DNA of 64,000 nt from Flavobacterium magnum (lineage in GTDB: Bacteria; Bacteroidota; Bacteroidia; Flavobacteriales; Flavobacteriaceae). Position numbers and translations under genes: made by a program. The stretch lies in assembly GCF_003055625.1 (NCBI RefSeq), contig NZ_CP028811.1, positions 2,170,001 to 2,234,000 on the forward strand. Direction: 5' to 3'. Shown piece after piece: positions 17,117 to 28,574 of the stretch. The first letter of the stretch is position 1, and each line of letters opens with the position of its first letter. Below the pieces are notes generated by a model that saw nothing but the letters and a program-made list of their open reading frames with translations, was not told the DNA's origin and searched no databases.

Positions 17117-18966
17117 AACACATCACTTTTTTATGGATCATGTGCTGGTCTTTATGCTGTTTTTCCCAGCAGGATGACCTGCTTCAAAAAATACGGAATT
17201 ACCGCAGGCAAGATACCGTTCGCGTGGAATTGCTGATTGACTACTGTGTAAACAACACGTTCTCGGTCTCCGACACAATGCTCCGTTATGCCCGTGAAGC
17301 ACATCAGACCGCGGTCCGGTTGCATTACCGGCTCGGCGAAATGCGGGCGTTGAATTGTATCGGAAATTACTATTACCAGCAGGGCATCCTTGACAAGGCA
17401 ATCGGCTACTACACTACCGCCGGACGCATTGCCGAGCGGAATAAGGACGCTGAAAACATCATCATCTGCAACAACAACCTGGCCAACATCTATACGCAGA
17501 CGAACCAACCGGCCAAAGCATTGCCGTTGTTTCTCGAAAGCGACGCCTTGCTGTTACAAACCGGTAATGCAGAATCGCAAAACAGGGCCGCGGTGCTCAC
17601 GAACATCGGTGCAGCTTATTCCGCCATGGGTCAGCACCAAAACGCATTGCAATACCATTTTAAGGTATTGGCGTTGTGTAAAAAGAAGGAGATCCTTTTT
17701 GGGATTGCAATCGCGCAGAGCAATATTGGTGACGAATATGTGCAGTTGAAAAAATTTGAAAAGGCGTTGCCTTTCCTGATTTCGGCGATGTCGATTTCGG
17801 AAAAGAACAGCTTTGATGCGCTGCTGGGCCAGATTTACAACGATCTGGCGAAGGTGTACCTCGCACGGAAACAGTTTGACCGGGCGATCGAAATCCTGCA
17901 AAAAGGCGTAGTGGTCTGCACGAGGATAAATGACCAAAACAGCCTCCGCGAAATACACAAGGTGTTGCATCAGGCTTACGCCGGCCGGGGCGACTTTAAG
18001 AAAGCCTATCTTTCCTCGCTTGATTACCTCACGGTAAATGAAAAACTTACCGATCTGGAGAAACAGAAATTGACACGTGAAACAAGCGCAAAGTACGATA
18101 CGGAGAAGAAAGAAGCGACAATCAAGGACCTGAACCAAAGGCGAAAAATTTCGGAACTGCAGTCCAACCGCAAAAGTATCCTGATGAACGGGATGATTAT
18201 TTCGTTTATCGCCCTCGCACTGGTGGCCTACTTCCTGTTCTCGAGGTTCAGGCAGAGGAAGAAAAATGAATGGCTTGCCGCAAAACTTGAAGAAGCCCAA
18301 AACCTGCTGGAAGCCGAGAAGAAGATCACCGACAGCGAACTCAAGGCGCTCAAGAGCCAGATGAATCCGCATTTCATCTTCAATGCACTCAACGGCATCC
18401 AGGAGCAATTCATGTATGGCGACAAACTCAAGGCGAATGAGCAGTTGAGCAATTTCACCTATCTAACCCGGCAAATACTTGAAGTGTCGGGAAGGAAGCA
18501 GATTTCTGTCGCATTGGAAATGGAGCTGCTGACGAAATACCTCGAGCTGGAAAAAATGCGTTTTGCATCCGACTTCAGTTACAGCGTATCGGCTTCGGAC
18601 GCGATCGATCCCGATTACCACACCGTTCCCCCAATGATCCTGCAGCCGTTCGTTGAGAACAGCATAAAACATGGATTGTTGCACAAGCAGGGTGCCAGGA
18701 AAATCACCGTGTATTTTGATATCGACCCGACCGAACGCTACCTGATTTGCTCAGTGGAAGACAACGGCGTTGGCCGGGAAAGGTCGGCCGCGATCAAAGC
18801 TTCGAATGACCTCGGCCACAATTCCTTTTCAACGGATTCCATCAGGCAGCGGCTGGAACTGTTGAATCAGGAACTGAAATTGGAGGAGTTGGTGGTTTTT
18901 CACGATCAAATTTCCGATGGCGACATTTCCGGAACCAAAGTCGTACTCAAGATACCCCTCTCGTGA
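17113..18966 (+). CDS. TPR sensor histidine kinase (LytS/YehU-type His_kinase)
   Basis: A 617-residue membrane kinase starting with GTG; the 4-base GTGA overlap and the signal peptide (MKHITFLWIMCWSLCCFSQ) fix this start. Residues ~30-320 are TPR repeats, which would lie in the periplasm. A membrane segment spans ~355-377. A coiled stretch leads to the His_kinase box with His420 (SQMNPHFIFNAL). The ATPase has PPMILQPFVENSIKHGL (507-523) and SVEDNGVGRER. It should autophosphorylate and pass phosphate to the LytTR regulator. Periplasmic TPR sensors of this type are common in Bacteroidota; the signal is unknown. Confidence 0.93.
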   Translation: MKHITFLWIMCWSLCCFSQQDDLLQKIRNYRRQDTVRVELLIDYCVNNTFSVSDTMLRYAREAHQTAVRLHYRLGEMRALNCIGNYYYQQGILDKAIGYYTTAGRIAERNKDAENIIICNNNLANIYTQTNQPAKALPLFLESDALLLQTGNAESQNRAAVLTNIGAAYSAMGQHQNALQYHFKVLALCKKKEILFGIAIAQSNIGDEYVQLKKFEKALPFLISAMSISEKNSFDALLGQIYNDLAKVYLARKQFDRAIEILQKGVVVCTRINDQNSLREIHKVLHQAYAGRGDFKKAYLSSLDYLTVNEKLTDLEKQKLTRETSAKYDTEKKEATIKDLNQRRKISELQSNRKSILMNGMIISFIALALVAYFLFSRFRQRKKNEWLAAKLEEAQNLLEAEKKITDSELKALKSQMNPHFIFNALNGIQEQFMYGDKLKANEQLSNFTYLTRQILEVSGRKQISVALEMELLTKYLELEKMRFASDFSYSVSASDAIDPDYHTVPPMILQPFVENSIKHGLLHKQGARKITVYFDIDPTERYLICSVEDNGVGRERSAAIKASNDLGHNSFSTDSIRQRLELLNQELKLEELVVFHDQISDGDISGTKVVLKIPLS

Positions 18967-18981
18967 CGACATCTGCAATCA

Positions 18982-19013
18982 TTTTGCCATTTATCATAAA
19001 AGCGATAATTTAG
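18982..19013 (+). promoter_or_regulatory. predicted promoter of the TerB-like gene (TTTTG-N19-TAATTTAG)
   Basis: TTTTG (18982-18986), a 19-base spacer and TAATTTAG (19006-19013; one mismatch to TAnnTTTG). It lies just past the end of the kinase gene and would give a very short leader before the ATG at 19028. Confidence 0.4.
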
Positions 19014-19027
19014 CCGAAACAAAATGT

Positions 19028-19432
19028 ATGATGAATAACTACGAACAGAAAATCAGCTTATTGACCGATATGATTGCTTTTTCCATTGTCGACGGGAAGC
19101 TGCACCAGCGTGAATATGAATTTTTGTTGTTGGTTGCCAAAGAACTCAAGATTGAAAAAGAAATCTTTGACGATTTGTTTCATCAGGAACTGCCCGTGAT
19201 GTCCATTAAGATGGAGGTGCACAGGATTCACCAATTTTACCGATTGGCTTTGCTGATGCATGTAGACGGCATCATGCATGAGAAAGAGGAAATTGCCATC
19301 AAGCAAATGGCGATCAACATGGGACTGAACCCTGCCGCGACGAAAAAGGTATTACAGCTGATCGGTGAATCCCCGAAAAAAATCATCGATCCTAAATTGC
19401 TGATGGATGCGTTCAAGGAACAGTATAACTGA
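19028..19432 (+). CDS. TerB-like small helical protein
   Basis: From ATG 19028 (a second ATG follows directly at 19031) this is a 134-residue soluble, all-helical protein. DMIAFSIVDGKLHQREYEFL and ALLMHVDGIMHEKEEIAIKQ are two D-G-x-(L/M)-x-x-x-E motifs, the paired acidic metal-binding helices of the TerB/DnaJ-like family. The role is unknown; TerB relatives occur in stress and membrane-associated systems. The open frame extends back to 18917 inside the kinase gene, but those 37 residues are out of frame with kinase coding sequence and are not plausible. Confidence 0.7.
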   Translation: MMNNYEQKISLLTDMIAFSIVDGKLHQREYEFLLLVAKELKIEKEIFDDLFHQELPVMSIKMEVHRIHQFYRLALLMHVDGIMHEKEEIAIKQMAINMGLNPAATKKVLQLIGESPKKIIDPKLLMDAFKEQYN

Positions 19433-19458
19433 TCCGAAGTTAATCCCGAATTGAACCG

Positions 19459-21453
19459 CTAGGCCAAATTTTCCTGCAATTTCTTGATTTCATCCCGAAG
19501 TTTAGCCGCCTGCATAAAGTCAAGATCTTTTGCCGCTTTTTCCATCGACTTGCGCTTGTCGCGAATCATCTTTTCAATATCCGATTTCTGCATGTAAGTC
19601 GTGTCGGGTTCCGCCGCCGCTTTTATATTCAGGCCGAGTTCGTAATCCACGAGCGGATTTTTCGTAGCAAACACGTTCCCGATTTTTTTGTTCAACGCCT
19701 GTGGCGTAAAGTTATTTTCGGTATTAAACTGCACCTGCCTGCTGCGCCTGTAATTGGTCTCATCAATGGTTTTTTGCATGCTTTCGGTGATCTTGTCGGC
19801 ATACATGATCGCTTTTCCATTGAGATTCCTTGCCGCACGTCCAATGGTCTGCGTCAGCGAGCGGTTGTTGCGTAGAAAACCCTCTTTGTCCGCGTCAAGT
19901 ATCGCCACCAATGATACTTCTGGTAAATCCAGGCCTTCACGAAGCAGGTTCACGCCAATGAGTACATCGAAAATGCCTTTTCTCAAATCCTGCATGATTT
20001 CGATACGCTCAAGCGTGTCGACTTCAGAATGGATGTAACGGCAGCGAATCCCGACTTTGGTCAGGTATTTTGCGAGTTCCTCGGCCATCCGTTTGGTCAG
20101 TGTCGTTACCAGGACACGCTCATCGATTTCCGCACGCTCCTGGATCTCATCAATCAGATCGTCGATCTGGTTCAGGCTGGGCCGGACCTCGATAATGGGA
20201 TCGAGGAGGCCTGTTGGGCGGATGACCTGTTCGACATAAACGCCCTGGCTTTTCTCAAGCTCGTAATCTGCCGGTGTAGCCGAAACATAAATGACCTGGT
20301 TTTGCATGTATTCCCATTCCTCAAATTTAAGTGGCCGGTTGTCCATCGCCGCGGGCAGGCGGAATCCGTATTCGACGAGATTTTCTTTCCGGCTGCGGTC
20401 ACCGCCATACATGGCATGCACCTGCGACACCGTCACGTGGCTCTCATCGACGACCATCAGGTAATCTTTCGGAAAATAGTCGAGCAGGCAGAAAGGACGG
20501 GTGCCGGGCAACCTGCCATCGAGGTATCGTGAATAGTTTTCGATTCCTGAGCAGTATCCGAGTTCGCGGATCATCTCGAGATCAAAATTTGTGCGTTCTT
20601 CAAGGCGTTTGGCCTCGAGATTTTTACCGATTTCGTTAAAATAGGTCACCTGTTTCACCAGGTCCTGCTGGATTTCCCAGATTGCATTTTGCAGCACATC
20701 CGGGGAGGTCACAAACATGTTCGCCGGATAAATATTCAGTTGTTCGTATTTTTCGAAAACCTGCGAGTTCTTTGGGTCGAAACTTTCAATTTCCTCTATC
20801 TCATCGCCGAAAAAATGCATCCGGTACGCATCATCCGCATAACTCGGATAAACCTCCACGGTATCGCCTTTAATCCTGAAACTTCCCGGTTTAAAATCTG
20901 CCTCAGTGCGGGAATACAGGCTTTGTACCAGGCTGTGCAGCAACTTGGTGCGTGAGATGATCTGGTTCTTTGCGACGGCGATGATGTTTTTGTGGAATTC
21001 CGTCGGGTTTCCAATACCGTAAAGGCACGATACCGAAGCGACAACGAGTACGTCACGCCGGCCTGAAAGCAAAGCCGCGGTCGTGCTCATCCGCATCTTT
21101 TCCAGCTCCTCGTTGATCGACAGGTCTTTTTCAATGAACACGCCCGTAACCGGCATGAATGCTTCCGGCTGGTAATAGTCGTAATATGACACGAAATATT
21201 CGACGGCATTGTTTGGAAAAAACTGCTTGAACTCGGAATACAATTGTGCGGCGAGCGTCTTGTTGTGCGCCAGGACCAGTGTGGGACGCTGGACTTGCTG
21301 GATGACGTTGGCTACGGTAAACGTTTTCCCTGAACCCGTCACACCGAGCAAGGTCTGGAACTTCTCGCCGTCCAGTACGCCCTGTGAGAGTTTTTTTATT
21401 GCCTCAGGCTGGTCGCCCATTGGCTTGTATTCGGAAACAACCTGAAATTTCAT
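19459..21453 (-). CDS. uvrB: excinuclease ABC subunit UvrB
   Basis: A 664-residue helicase-like DNA-damage recognition protein. Walker A GVTGSGKT is at residues 38-45. The β-hairpin region YYDYYQPEAFMP follows, then the DEAD-type box VDESH. VGVNLLREGLDLPEVSLVAI and QTIGRAARN are the C-terminal helicase motifs. A UVR domain near the end (KSMEKAAKDLDFMQAAKLRD) binds UvrC. It loads with UvrA onto damaged DNA and hands over to UvrC. Length is normal for the family. Confidence 0.98.
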   Translation of the reverse strand: MKFQVVSEYKPMGDQPEAIKKLSQGVLDGEKFQTLLGVTGSGKTFTVANVIQQVQRPTLVLAHNKTLAAQLYSEFKQFFPNNAVEYFVSYYDYYQPEAFMPVTGVFIEKDLSINEELEKMRMSTTAALLSGRRDVLVVASVSCLYGIGNPTEFHKNIIAVAKNQIISRTKLLHSLVQSLYSRTEADFKPGSFRIKGDTVEVYPSYADDAYRMHFFGDEIEEIESFDPKNSQVFEKYEQLNIYPANMFVTSPDVLQNAIWEIQQDLVKQVTYFNEIGKNLEAKRLEERTNFDLEMIRELGYCSGIENYSRYLDGRLPGTRPFCLLDYFPKDYLMVVDESHVTVSQVHAMYGGDRSRKENLVEYGFRLPAAMDNRPLKFEEWEYMQNQVIYVSATPADYELEKSQGVYVEQVIRPTGLLDPIIEVRPSLNQIDDLIDEIQERAEIDERVLVTTLTKRMAEELAKYLTKVGIRCRYIHSEVDTLERIEIMQDLRKGIFDVLIGVNLLREGLDLPEVSLVAILDADKEGFLRNNRSLTQTIGRAARNLNGKAIMYADKITESMQKTIDETNYRRSRQVQFNTENNFTPQALNKKIGNVFATKNPLVDYELGLNIKAAAEPDTTYMQKSDIEKMIRDKRKSMEKAAKDLDFMQAAKLRDEIKKLQENLA

Positions 21454-21568
21454 AGTGTGTATGTTGGGATGCTAATTTACAAAGAAGTTTTCAGTTGCAG
21501 TTTACAGTTTTATAGTTTCGGATTACACTTCATGCGGTTACAGACTCCAAGCTGCCGATCAGAAAATG

Positions 21569-22150
21569 CTACAACAGCTGATGTATCTGGGCGTACTGAA
21601 GCAGCATAATGGTCTTGGCATCCCTGATTTCGCCGGTTTGTATCATGTGCAGTGCTTTGGCAAAAGGGATTTCCAGGACTTCGATGTTCTCATGTTCCGA
21701 ATCCAGTCCGCCGCCTTCATTCACCTTCATGTCTTTAGAGTATTCCGCGACGAAAAAATGGATGATTTCCGTCACCGACCCGGGTGACATATACGATTCG
21801 AAGATTTTCCGGACTTCCCGTATCTTATATCCTGTTTCCTCTTCGCTTTCCCGACGGATGCATTCTTCAGCGTTCTCTTCCTCGAGCAGCCCGGCGCAGG
21901 CTTCGATGACCATGCCGGTCTCATTGCCATTTACGTAGGTTGGCATACGAAACTGCCGGATCAGGATGACATTCTTCTCCTTTTTATCGTACAATAAAAT
22001 CGTCGCGCCGTTGCCGCGGTCGTAGACTTCGCGATGCTGGATCTCCGTCGAGCCGTCGTTTTTCAGGTATTCGTACACGTATTTTTTTAGGATATACCAA
22101 TTTTTTGAAAGCAGTTCATCGCTCAATATCCTGATTTTTGGATTTGTCAT
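21569..22150 (-). CDS. Nudix hydrolase (GDP-mannose pyrophosphatase NudK-like)
   Basis: A 193-residue protein. A Nudix box lies at ~85-108 (EACAGLLEEENAEECIRRES, then EEETGY). The upstream EVYDRGNGATILLYD and IRQFRMPTYVNGN match the NudK group, which hydrolyses GDP-mannose and related nucleotide sugars; ADP-ribose pyrophosphatases are close relatives, so substrate is not certain. ESYMSPGSVTEIIHFFVAEY is also typical. It is divergent from the hydrolase gene at 22241. Confidence 0.85.
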   Translation of the reverse strand: MTNPKIRILSDELLSKNWYILKKYVYEYLKNDGSTEIQHREVYDRGNGATILLYDKKEKNVILIRQFRMPTYVNGNETGMVIEACAGLLEEENAEECIRRESEEETGYKIREVRKIFESYMSPGSVTEIIHFFVAEYSKDMKVNEGGGLDSEHENIEVLEIPFAKALHMIQTGEIRDAKTIMLLQYAQIHQLL

Positions 22151-22240
22151 AAAAGATGGTTTGGTTACTAAGTTAAGGTTTTGGAAAAAATGGCTACATT
22201 TAAAATAAAAATGAAGTCCGAAAGTTCCCCCAAAAACACG

Positions 22241-23089
22241 ATGAAGAAACGCTTTAAGAAAAGGTATATTGCCTACGGACTATTTCTCGCGTACGTGGTG
22301 ATGTGCCAGGCGTGTATGACGATGCGTTTTACGAAGAAAGAGACCAAATATTTTTTTGACAGCGCCGGGTTGCCCTATAAGGATACCGTATTCACCACGC
22401 AGGGGCGCGACATCCATTACATCATCACAGGGAATGACAAGCTGCCCACGCTGTTTTTTATACACGGGTCTCCGGGCAGCTGGAATGCGTTCAAGGATTA
22501 TATGAAAGACACGCTGCTGCTGCAGAAATACCGCCTCGTGGCGGTCGACCGACCGGGTTTCGGGTACAGTGATTTCGGGGAGGCGGAAGGCTTGTTGCCG
22601 CAATGCGAACAGATTGGGGCATTGATCCGATTTCTTGACAACGGGCAGCCCAAGACGTTGGTCGGGCATTCGCTGGGCGGGCCCGTGGTAGTCAAACTCG
22701 CTGCGATGCATCCGGACTGGTATAAGAATCTAGTAGTGCTTTCAGGATCGGTGGACCCCAAGGCAGAGACGCCCGAAAAGTGGCGTGCGGTAATCAAGAC
22801 AACGCCGCTTCGTTTTCTTATTCCAGGGGCGTTGCGCGCATCAAACGATGAATTGTGGATATTGAAAAAGGACCTGTACGACCTGCAGCCAACCTTGAAA
22901 AACATTACCGCGGATGTACTCATTATCCACGGGACCAAAGACCCGCTGGTGCCTTACAGCAATGTCGGCTTCATGAAATTTGAATTTGTCAATGCCCGGT
23001 CCATGAAAGTGATTTCCATCAAGGACGCAAACCATTTTATCCCGTGGGAACATTATGACGAGATCCGAGACGCCTTGCTGAAGCTATAG
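22241..23089 (+). CDS. alpha/beta hydrolase, predicted membrane-anchored or lipoprotein
   Basis: From the ATG at 22241 this is 282 residues: a basic N-terminus (MKKRFKKR), a hydrophobic stretch, and a cysteine pair in VVMCQAC that could serve as a lipobox. The hydrolase core has FFIHGSPGSWNAFK (oxyanion), DRPGFGYSD, nucleophile Ser in VGHSLGGPVV, Asp in IHGTKDPLVP and His in DANHFIPWEH. It is a generic esterase/peptidase-like hydrolase of unknown substrate. An earlier ATG at 22190 and a TTG at 22181 are in frame, but a -7-like TACATTTA (22195-22202) overlaps that region, favouring 22241. Confidence 0.8.
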   Translation: MKKRFKKRYIAYGLFLAYVVMCQACMTMRFTKKETKYFFDSAGLPYKDTVFTTQGRDIHYIITGNDKLPTLFFIHGSPGSWNAFKDYMKDTLLLQKYRLVAVDRPGFGYSDFGEAEGLLPQCEQIGALIRFLDNGQPKTLVGHSLGGPVVVKLAAMHPDWYKNLVVLSGSVDPKAETPEKWRAVIKTTPLRFLIPGALRASNDELWILKKDLYDLQPTLKNITADVLIIHGTKDPLVPYSNVGFMKFEFVNARSMKVISIKDANHFIPWEHYDEIRDALLKL

Positions 23090-23105
23090 CCGAAAGGAAA
23101 AAGTG

Positions 23106-23768
23106 TCAGTCGTTGCATTCCATCAGCAGCAGGTCACCCTCCTGATGTATTATGGACACCAGGCCTTCCCGCCGCGATGCATTGCTGTTGCCGCTGCGGA
23201 AGCCCATCGTTAAGGTCTCATTTTGCAATTCGTAAACGAGATTCTCTGACGAGATGCCGTTGACCGTGCCCACAGGGATAAGCGACAGGATGCTGTCGGC
23301 GGGGTACCATTTCCGGAAATTTCGCGGCAGCAGGAATACTTTAGAGTAATCATCAAGAATGACAATGCTGAGCAGGCCGCGGTAGCGCACGATATTGGTC
23401 AGGTTCGAAATGGTGTGATCGGTACGGCGGCCGGTCGCCCAGATGACATTTACGGCCGGGATACCGCGTTCAATAAGATAGTCGAAAGCTTTTTCCAGAT
23501 CAGTTTTTTCCTGGTCCGGTGCATACACGATCTCGATCGGATGCTGTGTCCTGATGAATTCGTCCGGATTGAAATCACGGTCAAAATCGCCAAGCAGCAC
23601 ATCGACCTTGATGCCAAGTGCCGCCACACGCTCCATAGCCGAGTCGAGCACGATGACCAAAGGCGACCATTCGAGCAGCTGCCCGAGCAATTCCATGCTG
23701 CAGGCTTCACCATTGGCAATGATGAGCGCGGGTTCCTGATCGTCACGGACTATATGATGGGAAGACAC
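23106..23768 (-). CDS. thiN: thiamine pyrophosphokinase
   Basis: A 220-residue enzyme making thiamine diphosphate from thiamine and ATP. ALIIANGEACSMELL opens the ATP site, VLLGDFDRDF carries the catalytic Asp pair, and DQEKTDLEKAFDYL and WATGRRTDHTISNL are the other family motifs. The C-terminal half (LIPVGTVNGISSENLVYEL) is the thiamine-binding β domain. The start is a GTG at 23768: an in-frame stop lies 13 bases upstream, and the next Met is already past the ATP-site motif. Confidence 0.88.
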   Translation of the reverse strand: MSSHHIVRDDQEPALIIANGEACSMELLGQLLEWSPLVIVLDSAMERVAALGIKVDVLLGDFDRDFNPDEFIRTQHPIEIVYAPDQEKTDLEKAFDYLIERGIPAVNVIWATGRRTDHTISNLTNIVRYRGLLSIVILDDYSKVFLLPRNFRKWYPADSILSLIPVGTVNGISSENLVYELQNETLTMGFRSGNSNASRREGLVSIIHQEGDLLLMECND

Positions 23769-23966
23769 GGAAATGGATGATTACGAATTGGGACGAAGAT
23801 ACGAACTTTTGCGTTGGCGCCCTAGCCCGGACAGCAGCGTAAAACAATGCGCTTCAGGAAACATCAGTTTTACGCTGTTGCGGGCGCGACCAAAGGAAGC
23901 GTCTGCGGCAGTTGTAAAACAGTTTCCGGAAGTGGGTTGTTTGGAGCGAATGGCCGGATAAGCTTC

Positions 23967-23992
23967 AAAAAAAAAGCGGCCCGAAAGCCGCC
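23967..23992 (-). terminator. rho-independent terminator of icd
   Basis: On the minus strand GCGGC (23991-23987) pairs with GCCGC (23980-23976) around TTTCGG and is followed by nine T. It sits 7 bases past the icd stop. Confidence 0.9.
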
Positions 23993-23998
23993 TGATTT

Positions 23999-26302
<2,304 letters not shown>

Positions 26303-26381
26303 TTATAATTGCGGATTTGTAAATAGTAAAATTAAAAATTGCGGAATCGTCAGAATCCCATCCGATTTTTGACGGGAATGC

Positions 26382-26412
26382 AAAAAAAATCCCGTTCGCA
26401 TGGAACGGGATT
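26382..26412 (-). terminator. rho-independent terminator of rplS
   Basis: ATCCCGTTC / GAACGGGAT (26389-26397 with 26403-26411) form a perfect 9-bp stem with a 5-nt loop. On the minus strand it is followed by seven T. Confidence 0.9.
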
Positions 26413-26435
26413 GATATAAAATGAGGCAAATCTGA

Positions 26436-26786
26436 TTACCTTCTTTTGTCTCTGATTTTCGCTTTCTTACCGGTAAGTTCCCTGAAGTAGAAAATACGAG
26501 CCCTGCGAACGTGGCCTTTCTTGTTGATTTCAATTTTCTGCAAAGCCGGAAGGTTTACAGGGAAGATACGCTCAACACCTACTGCACCTGACATTTTACG
26601 GATGGTAAAAGTCTCAGTAGTTCCTGTGCCTCTTCTTTGGATTACGACACCTTTAAAGAACTGTGTCCTTGTTTTTTCACCCTCTTTAATTTCGTAGTAC
26701 ACAGTGATGGTATCACCCGCACCGAAATCAGGGAAATCTTTTTTTGAAGTCAATTCGTCCTGAACGAATTTCATTAAATCTGCCAT
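26436..26786 (-). CDS. rplS: 50S ribosomal protein L19
   Basis: A 116-residue ribosomal protein at the 30S-50S interface. FGAGDTITVYYEIKEGEKTR, FKGVVIQRRGTGTTETFTIR, the V-G-V-E-R-I-F-P signature and KKGHVRRARIFYFREL are all canonical. It is downstream of trmD in the same orientation, as in the common trmD-rplS arrangement, but has its own promoter in the 164-base gap. No rpsP or rimM is nearby. Confidence 0.98.
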   Translation of the reverse strand: MADLMKFVQDELTSKKDFPDFGAGDTITVYYEIKEGEKTRTQFFKGVVIQRRGTGTTETFTIRKMSGAVGVERIFPVNLPALQKIEINKKGHVRRARIFYFRELTGKKAKIRDKRR

Positions 26787-26859
26787 GATATTGTTAAATT
26801 ATGGTTTAAAATCAGAGCAACATTCGCGGTTCTCGCCAGAGGTTGGTCCAATGTGGGCG

Positions 26860-26889
26860 CAAAGATAATTAATAATCGGTAATTAACAA
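26860..26889 (-). promoter_or_regulatory. predicted rplS promoter (TTG-N19-TATCTTTG)
   Basis: On the minus strand TTG (26887-26889), a 19-base spacer and TATCTTTG (26860-26867) match the Bacteroidota consensus exactly. It leaves a ~70-base leader, long enough for autoregulatory structure. Confidence 0.7.
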
Positions 26890-26950
26890 TTAATAACAAA
26901 TAAATTTTACGCAGGCTAACTGATTCATTATTAATCAGTAAGCGCAATAT

Positions 26951-27628
26951 TTATTCGTCGAGCAAATCCGGCCTCCGATTTTTTGTGTGTTCGTATGCCA
27001 TATCCTCCCGCCATTTTTCAATTTTTGCGGCATGTCCGCTCGTCAGCACCTCGGGTACTTTCCACCCTTTATATTCTGCCGGGCGTGTGTAAATCGGTCC
27101 GGAAAGGAGATTGTCCTGGAAACTGTCAGTCAACGCCGAGGTCTCATCGCTTAAAACGCCCGGTATTAATCGTATCAAGGCATCGGACAGCACGAGGGCG
27201 CCGAGTTCTCCGCCGCTGAGCACATAATCTCCGATCGAAATTTCCTTCGTAATGAAATGATCACGCACCCTTTGGTCCACTCCTTTATAATGTCCGCAAA
27301 GGATGATGATGTTTTCGAGCATCGACATTTTATTCGCCATGCCCTGGCTCAACGTTTCGCCGTCAGGTGTCATGTAAATAATTTCGTCGTAGTGGCGCTC
27401 ACTTTTCAATTTTGTTATGCAATCGTCAATCGGCTGTATCATCATGACCATGCCTGCGCCGCCGCCAAACTGGTAATCGTCCACACTCTTCTGCCTGTTC
27501 GTCGTATAATCGCGCAGGTTGTGGAAATGCACTTCTACCAGTCCTTTGTCTATGGCGCGCTTCATGATGGAAGCTTCAAACGGGCTGCGGAGCAATTCGG
27601 GTAACACGGTAATGATGTCAATTCTCAT
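26951..27628 (-). CDS. trmD: tRNA (guanine-N1-)-methyltransferase
   Basis: A 225-residue knot-fold enzyme that methylates G37 of tRNA using S-adenosylmethionine. [13 protein letters not shown] starts the family pattern. [34 protein letters not shown] and [20 protein letters not shown] form the SAM-binding knot, and [20 protein letters not shown] the RNA-binding tail. The seven residues upstream of 27628 in the same frame overlap the predicted promoter (27647-27654). Confidence 0.97.
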   Translation of the reverse strand: MRIDIITVLPELLRSPFEASIMKRAIDKGLVEVHFHNLRDYTTNRQKSVDDYQFGGGAGMVMMIQPIDDCITKLKSERHYDEIIYMTPDGETLSQGMANKMSMLENIIILCGHYKGVDQRVRDHFITKEISIGDYVLSGGELGALVLSDALIRLIPGVLSDETSALTDSFQDNLLSGPIYTRPAEYKGWKVPEVLTSGHAAKIEKWREDMAYEHTKNRRPDLLDE

Positions 27629-27646
27629 AGAAGGTTTGGAAATTGG

Positions 27647-27654
27647 CAAATTTA
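27647..27654 (-). promoter_or_regulatory. putative -7 element (TAAATTTG) of trmD
   Basis: TAAATTTG on the minus strand, 19 bases before the trmD ATG; only a T-rich stretch stands at the -33 position. Confidence 0.45.
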
Positions 27655-27719
27655 ATATAAATATACTTTAAAACTTATTATGGTGTTTGTCGGATTTTAT
27701 TTGCCCAGACTGATCTGTC

Positions 27720-28574
27720 CTAATTGCCTGATGATACGTTCCTGAAAGTATGGGTGAAAGCAGCCGCCTCACTTTCAAATACGTTGCTGTAATACCCATC
27801 GTCATTTCTGTATTGCAGCCAATAGGCCGCCTGGTTCAATAATGTATTGAATTCGTAGTAAAGGTATTTCGACGTTGTCCGGTAAAAATTATTTTTATCC
27901 GCAAGAGTCAGTATCCAAGCGTTCGTAAAATTGAAATCATTGTTTTGAAACGTGTGAATGATCTCATGCCCGATCGTCTGGTAATTCTGTGCATAATTGC
28001 TGTGCAGGACCACTACGTTGCCCACAGTGAATCCCCTGAAGTCCAGGTCCAAAGAATTAAACTTATTGCTGGAGAAAATGATTTCGCCCGAACACAACGA
28101 TTTTACGGCTTCAAATTTCGACTGTGTGGCGATGTACGCCGTAATTATCGTTGTTAAGGGCAATACCTTGGCGTTTATTTTGGATTTGGTGAAATCATAG
28201 CCTAACCTTACGATCCCGATATTCATATGAAATTGGCTTAGCACGGGCCTGTTCATGGCTGCATTTTCCATTATTGAATTGCCCGCCGAATATATTATTT
28301 TACCCGGCCAGGCATATCCCAGGGTGTTCTCCTTACTGATATTCCCTGTAAGGAGTTTACCCGAATACATCAGGCTTCCACCTGCCGCACCGCCTAAAAG
28401 GCCTTTAATAAATGTTCTTCCTGTTTTTTCACCTTCTTTTTTGTTGATGACGGCGCCAACTCCGGCAACGACGCTATGGAAGCCGATGTTGATAAACGCA
28501 TAATCTTTCGCATTACGCTGTGCCTGCCCTTCGCAGTAGATACCTATTACTATTAAGAAAATGATGTGTCTCAT
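27720..28574 (-). CDS. hypothetical secreted/membrane protein with HExxH motif
   Basis: A 284-residue protein with a signal peptide (MRHIIFLIVIGIYCEGQAQ). Residues ~55-80 are glycine-rich (GLLGGAAGGSLMYSGK). HEIIH at 203-207 has the zinc-peptidase form HExxH, flanked by YQTIGHEIIHTFQNNDF; ESEAAAFTH near residue 270 offers a possible third ligand. I do not recognise the family. It could be a gluzincin-like metallopeptidase or only a structural relative. It is the last gene of a four-gene operon and overlaps the Lnt-like gene by 4 bases (ATGA). The region is AT-richer than its flanks. Confidence 0.65.
   Translation of the reverse strand: MRHIIFLIVIGIYCEGQAQRNAKDYAFINIGFHSVVAGVGAVINKKEGEKTGRTFIKGLLGGAAGGSLMYSGKLLTGNISKENTLGYAWPGKIIYSAGNSIMENAAMNRPVLSQFHMNIGIVRLGYDFTKSKINAKVLPLTTIITAYIATQSKFEAVKSLCSGEIIFSSNKFNSLDLDFRGFTVGNVVVLHSNYAQNYQTIGHEIIHTFQNNDFNFTNAWILTLADKNNFYRTTSKYLYYEFNTLLNQAAYWLQYRNDDGYYSNVFESEAAAFTHTFRNVSSGN

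Noticed and set aside
17554..18408. 284-residue minus-strand frame inside the histidine kinase gene
   Set aside because: It lies wholly opposite a confident kinase gene, has no domain and mirrors its codons.
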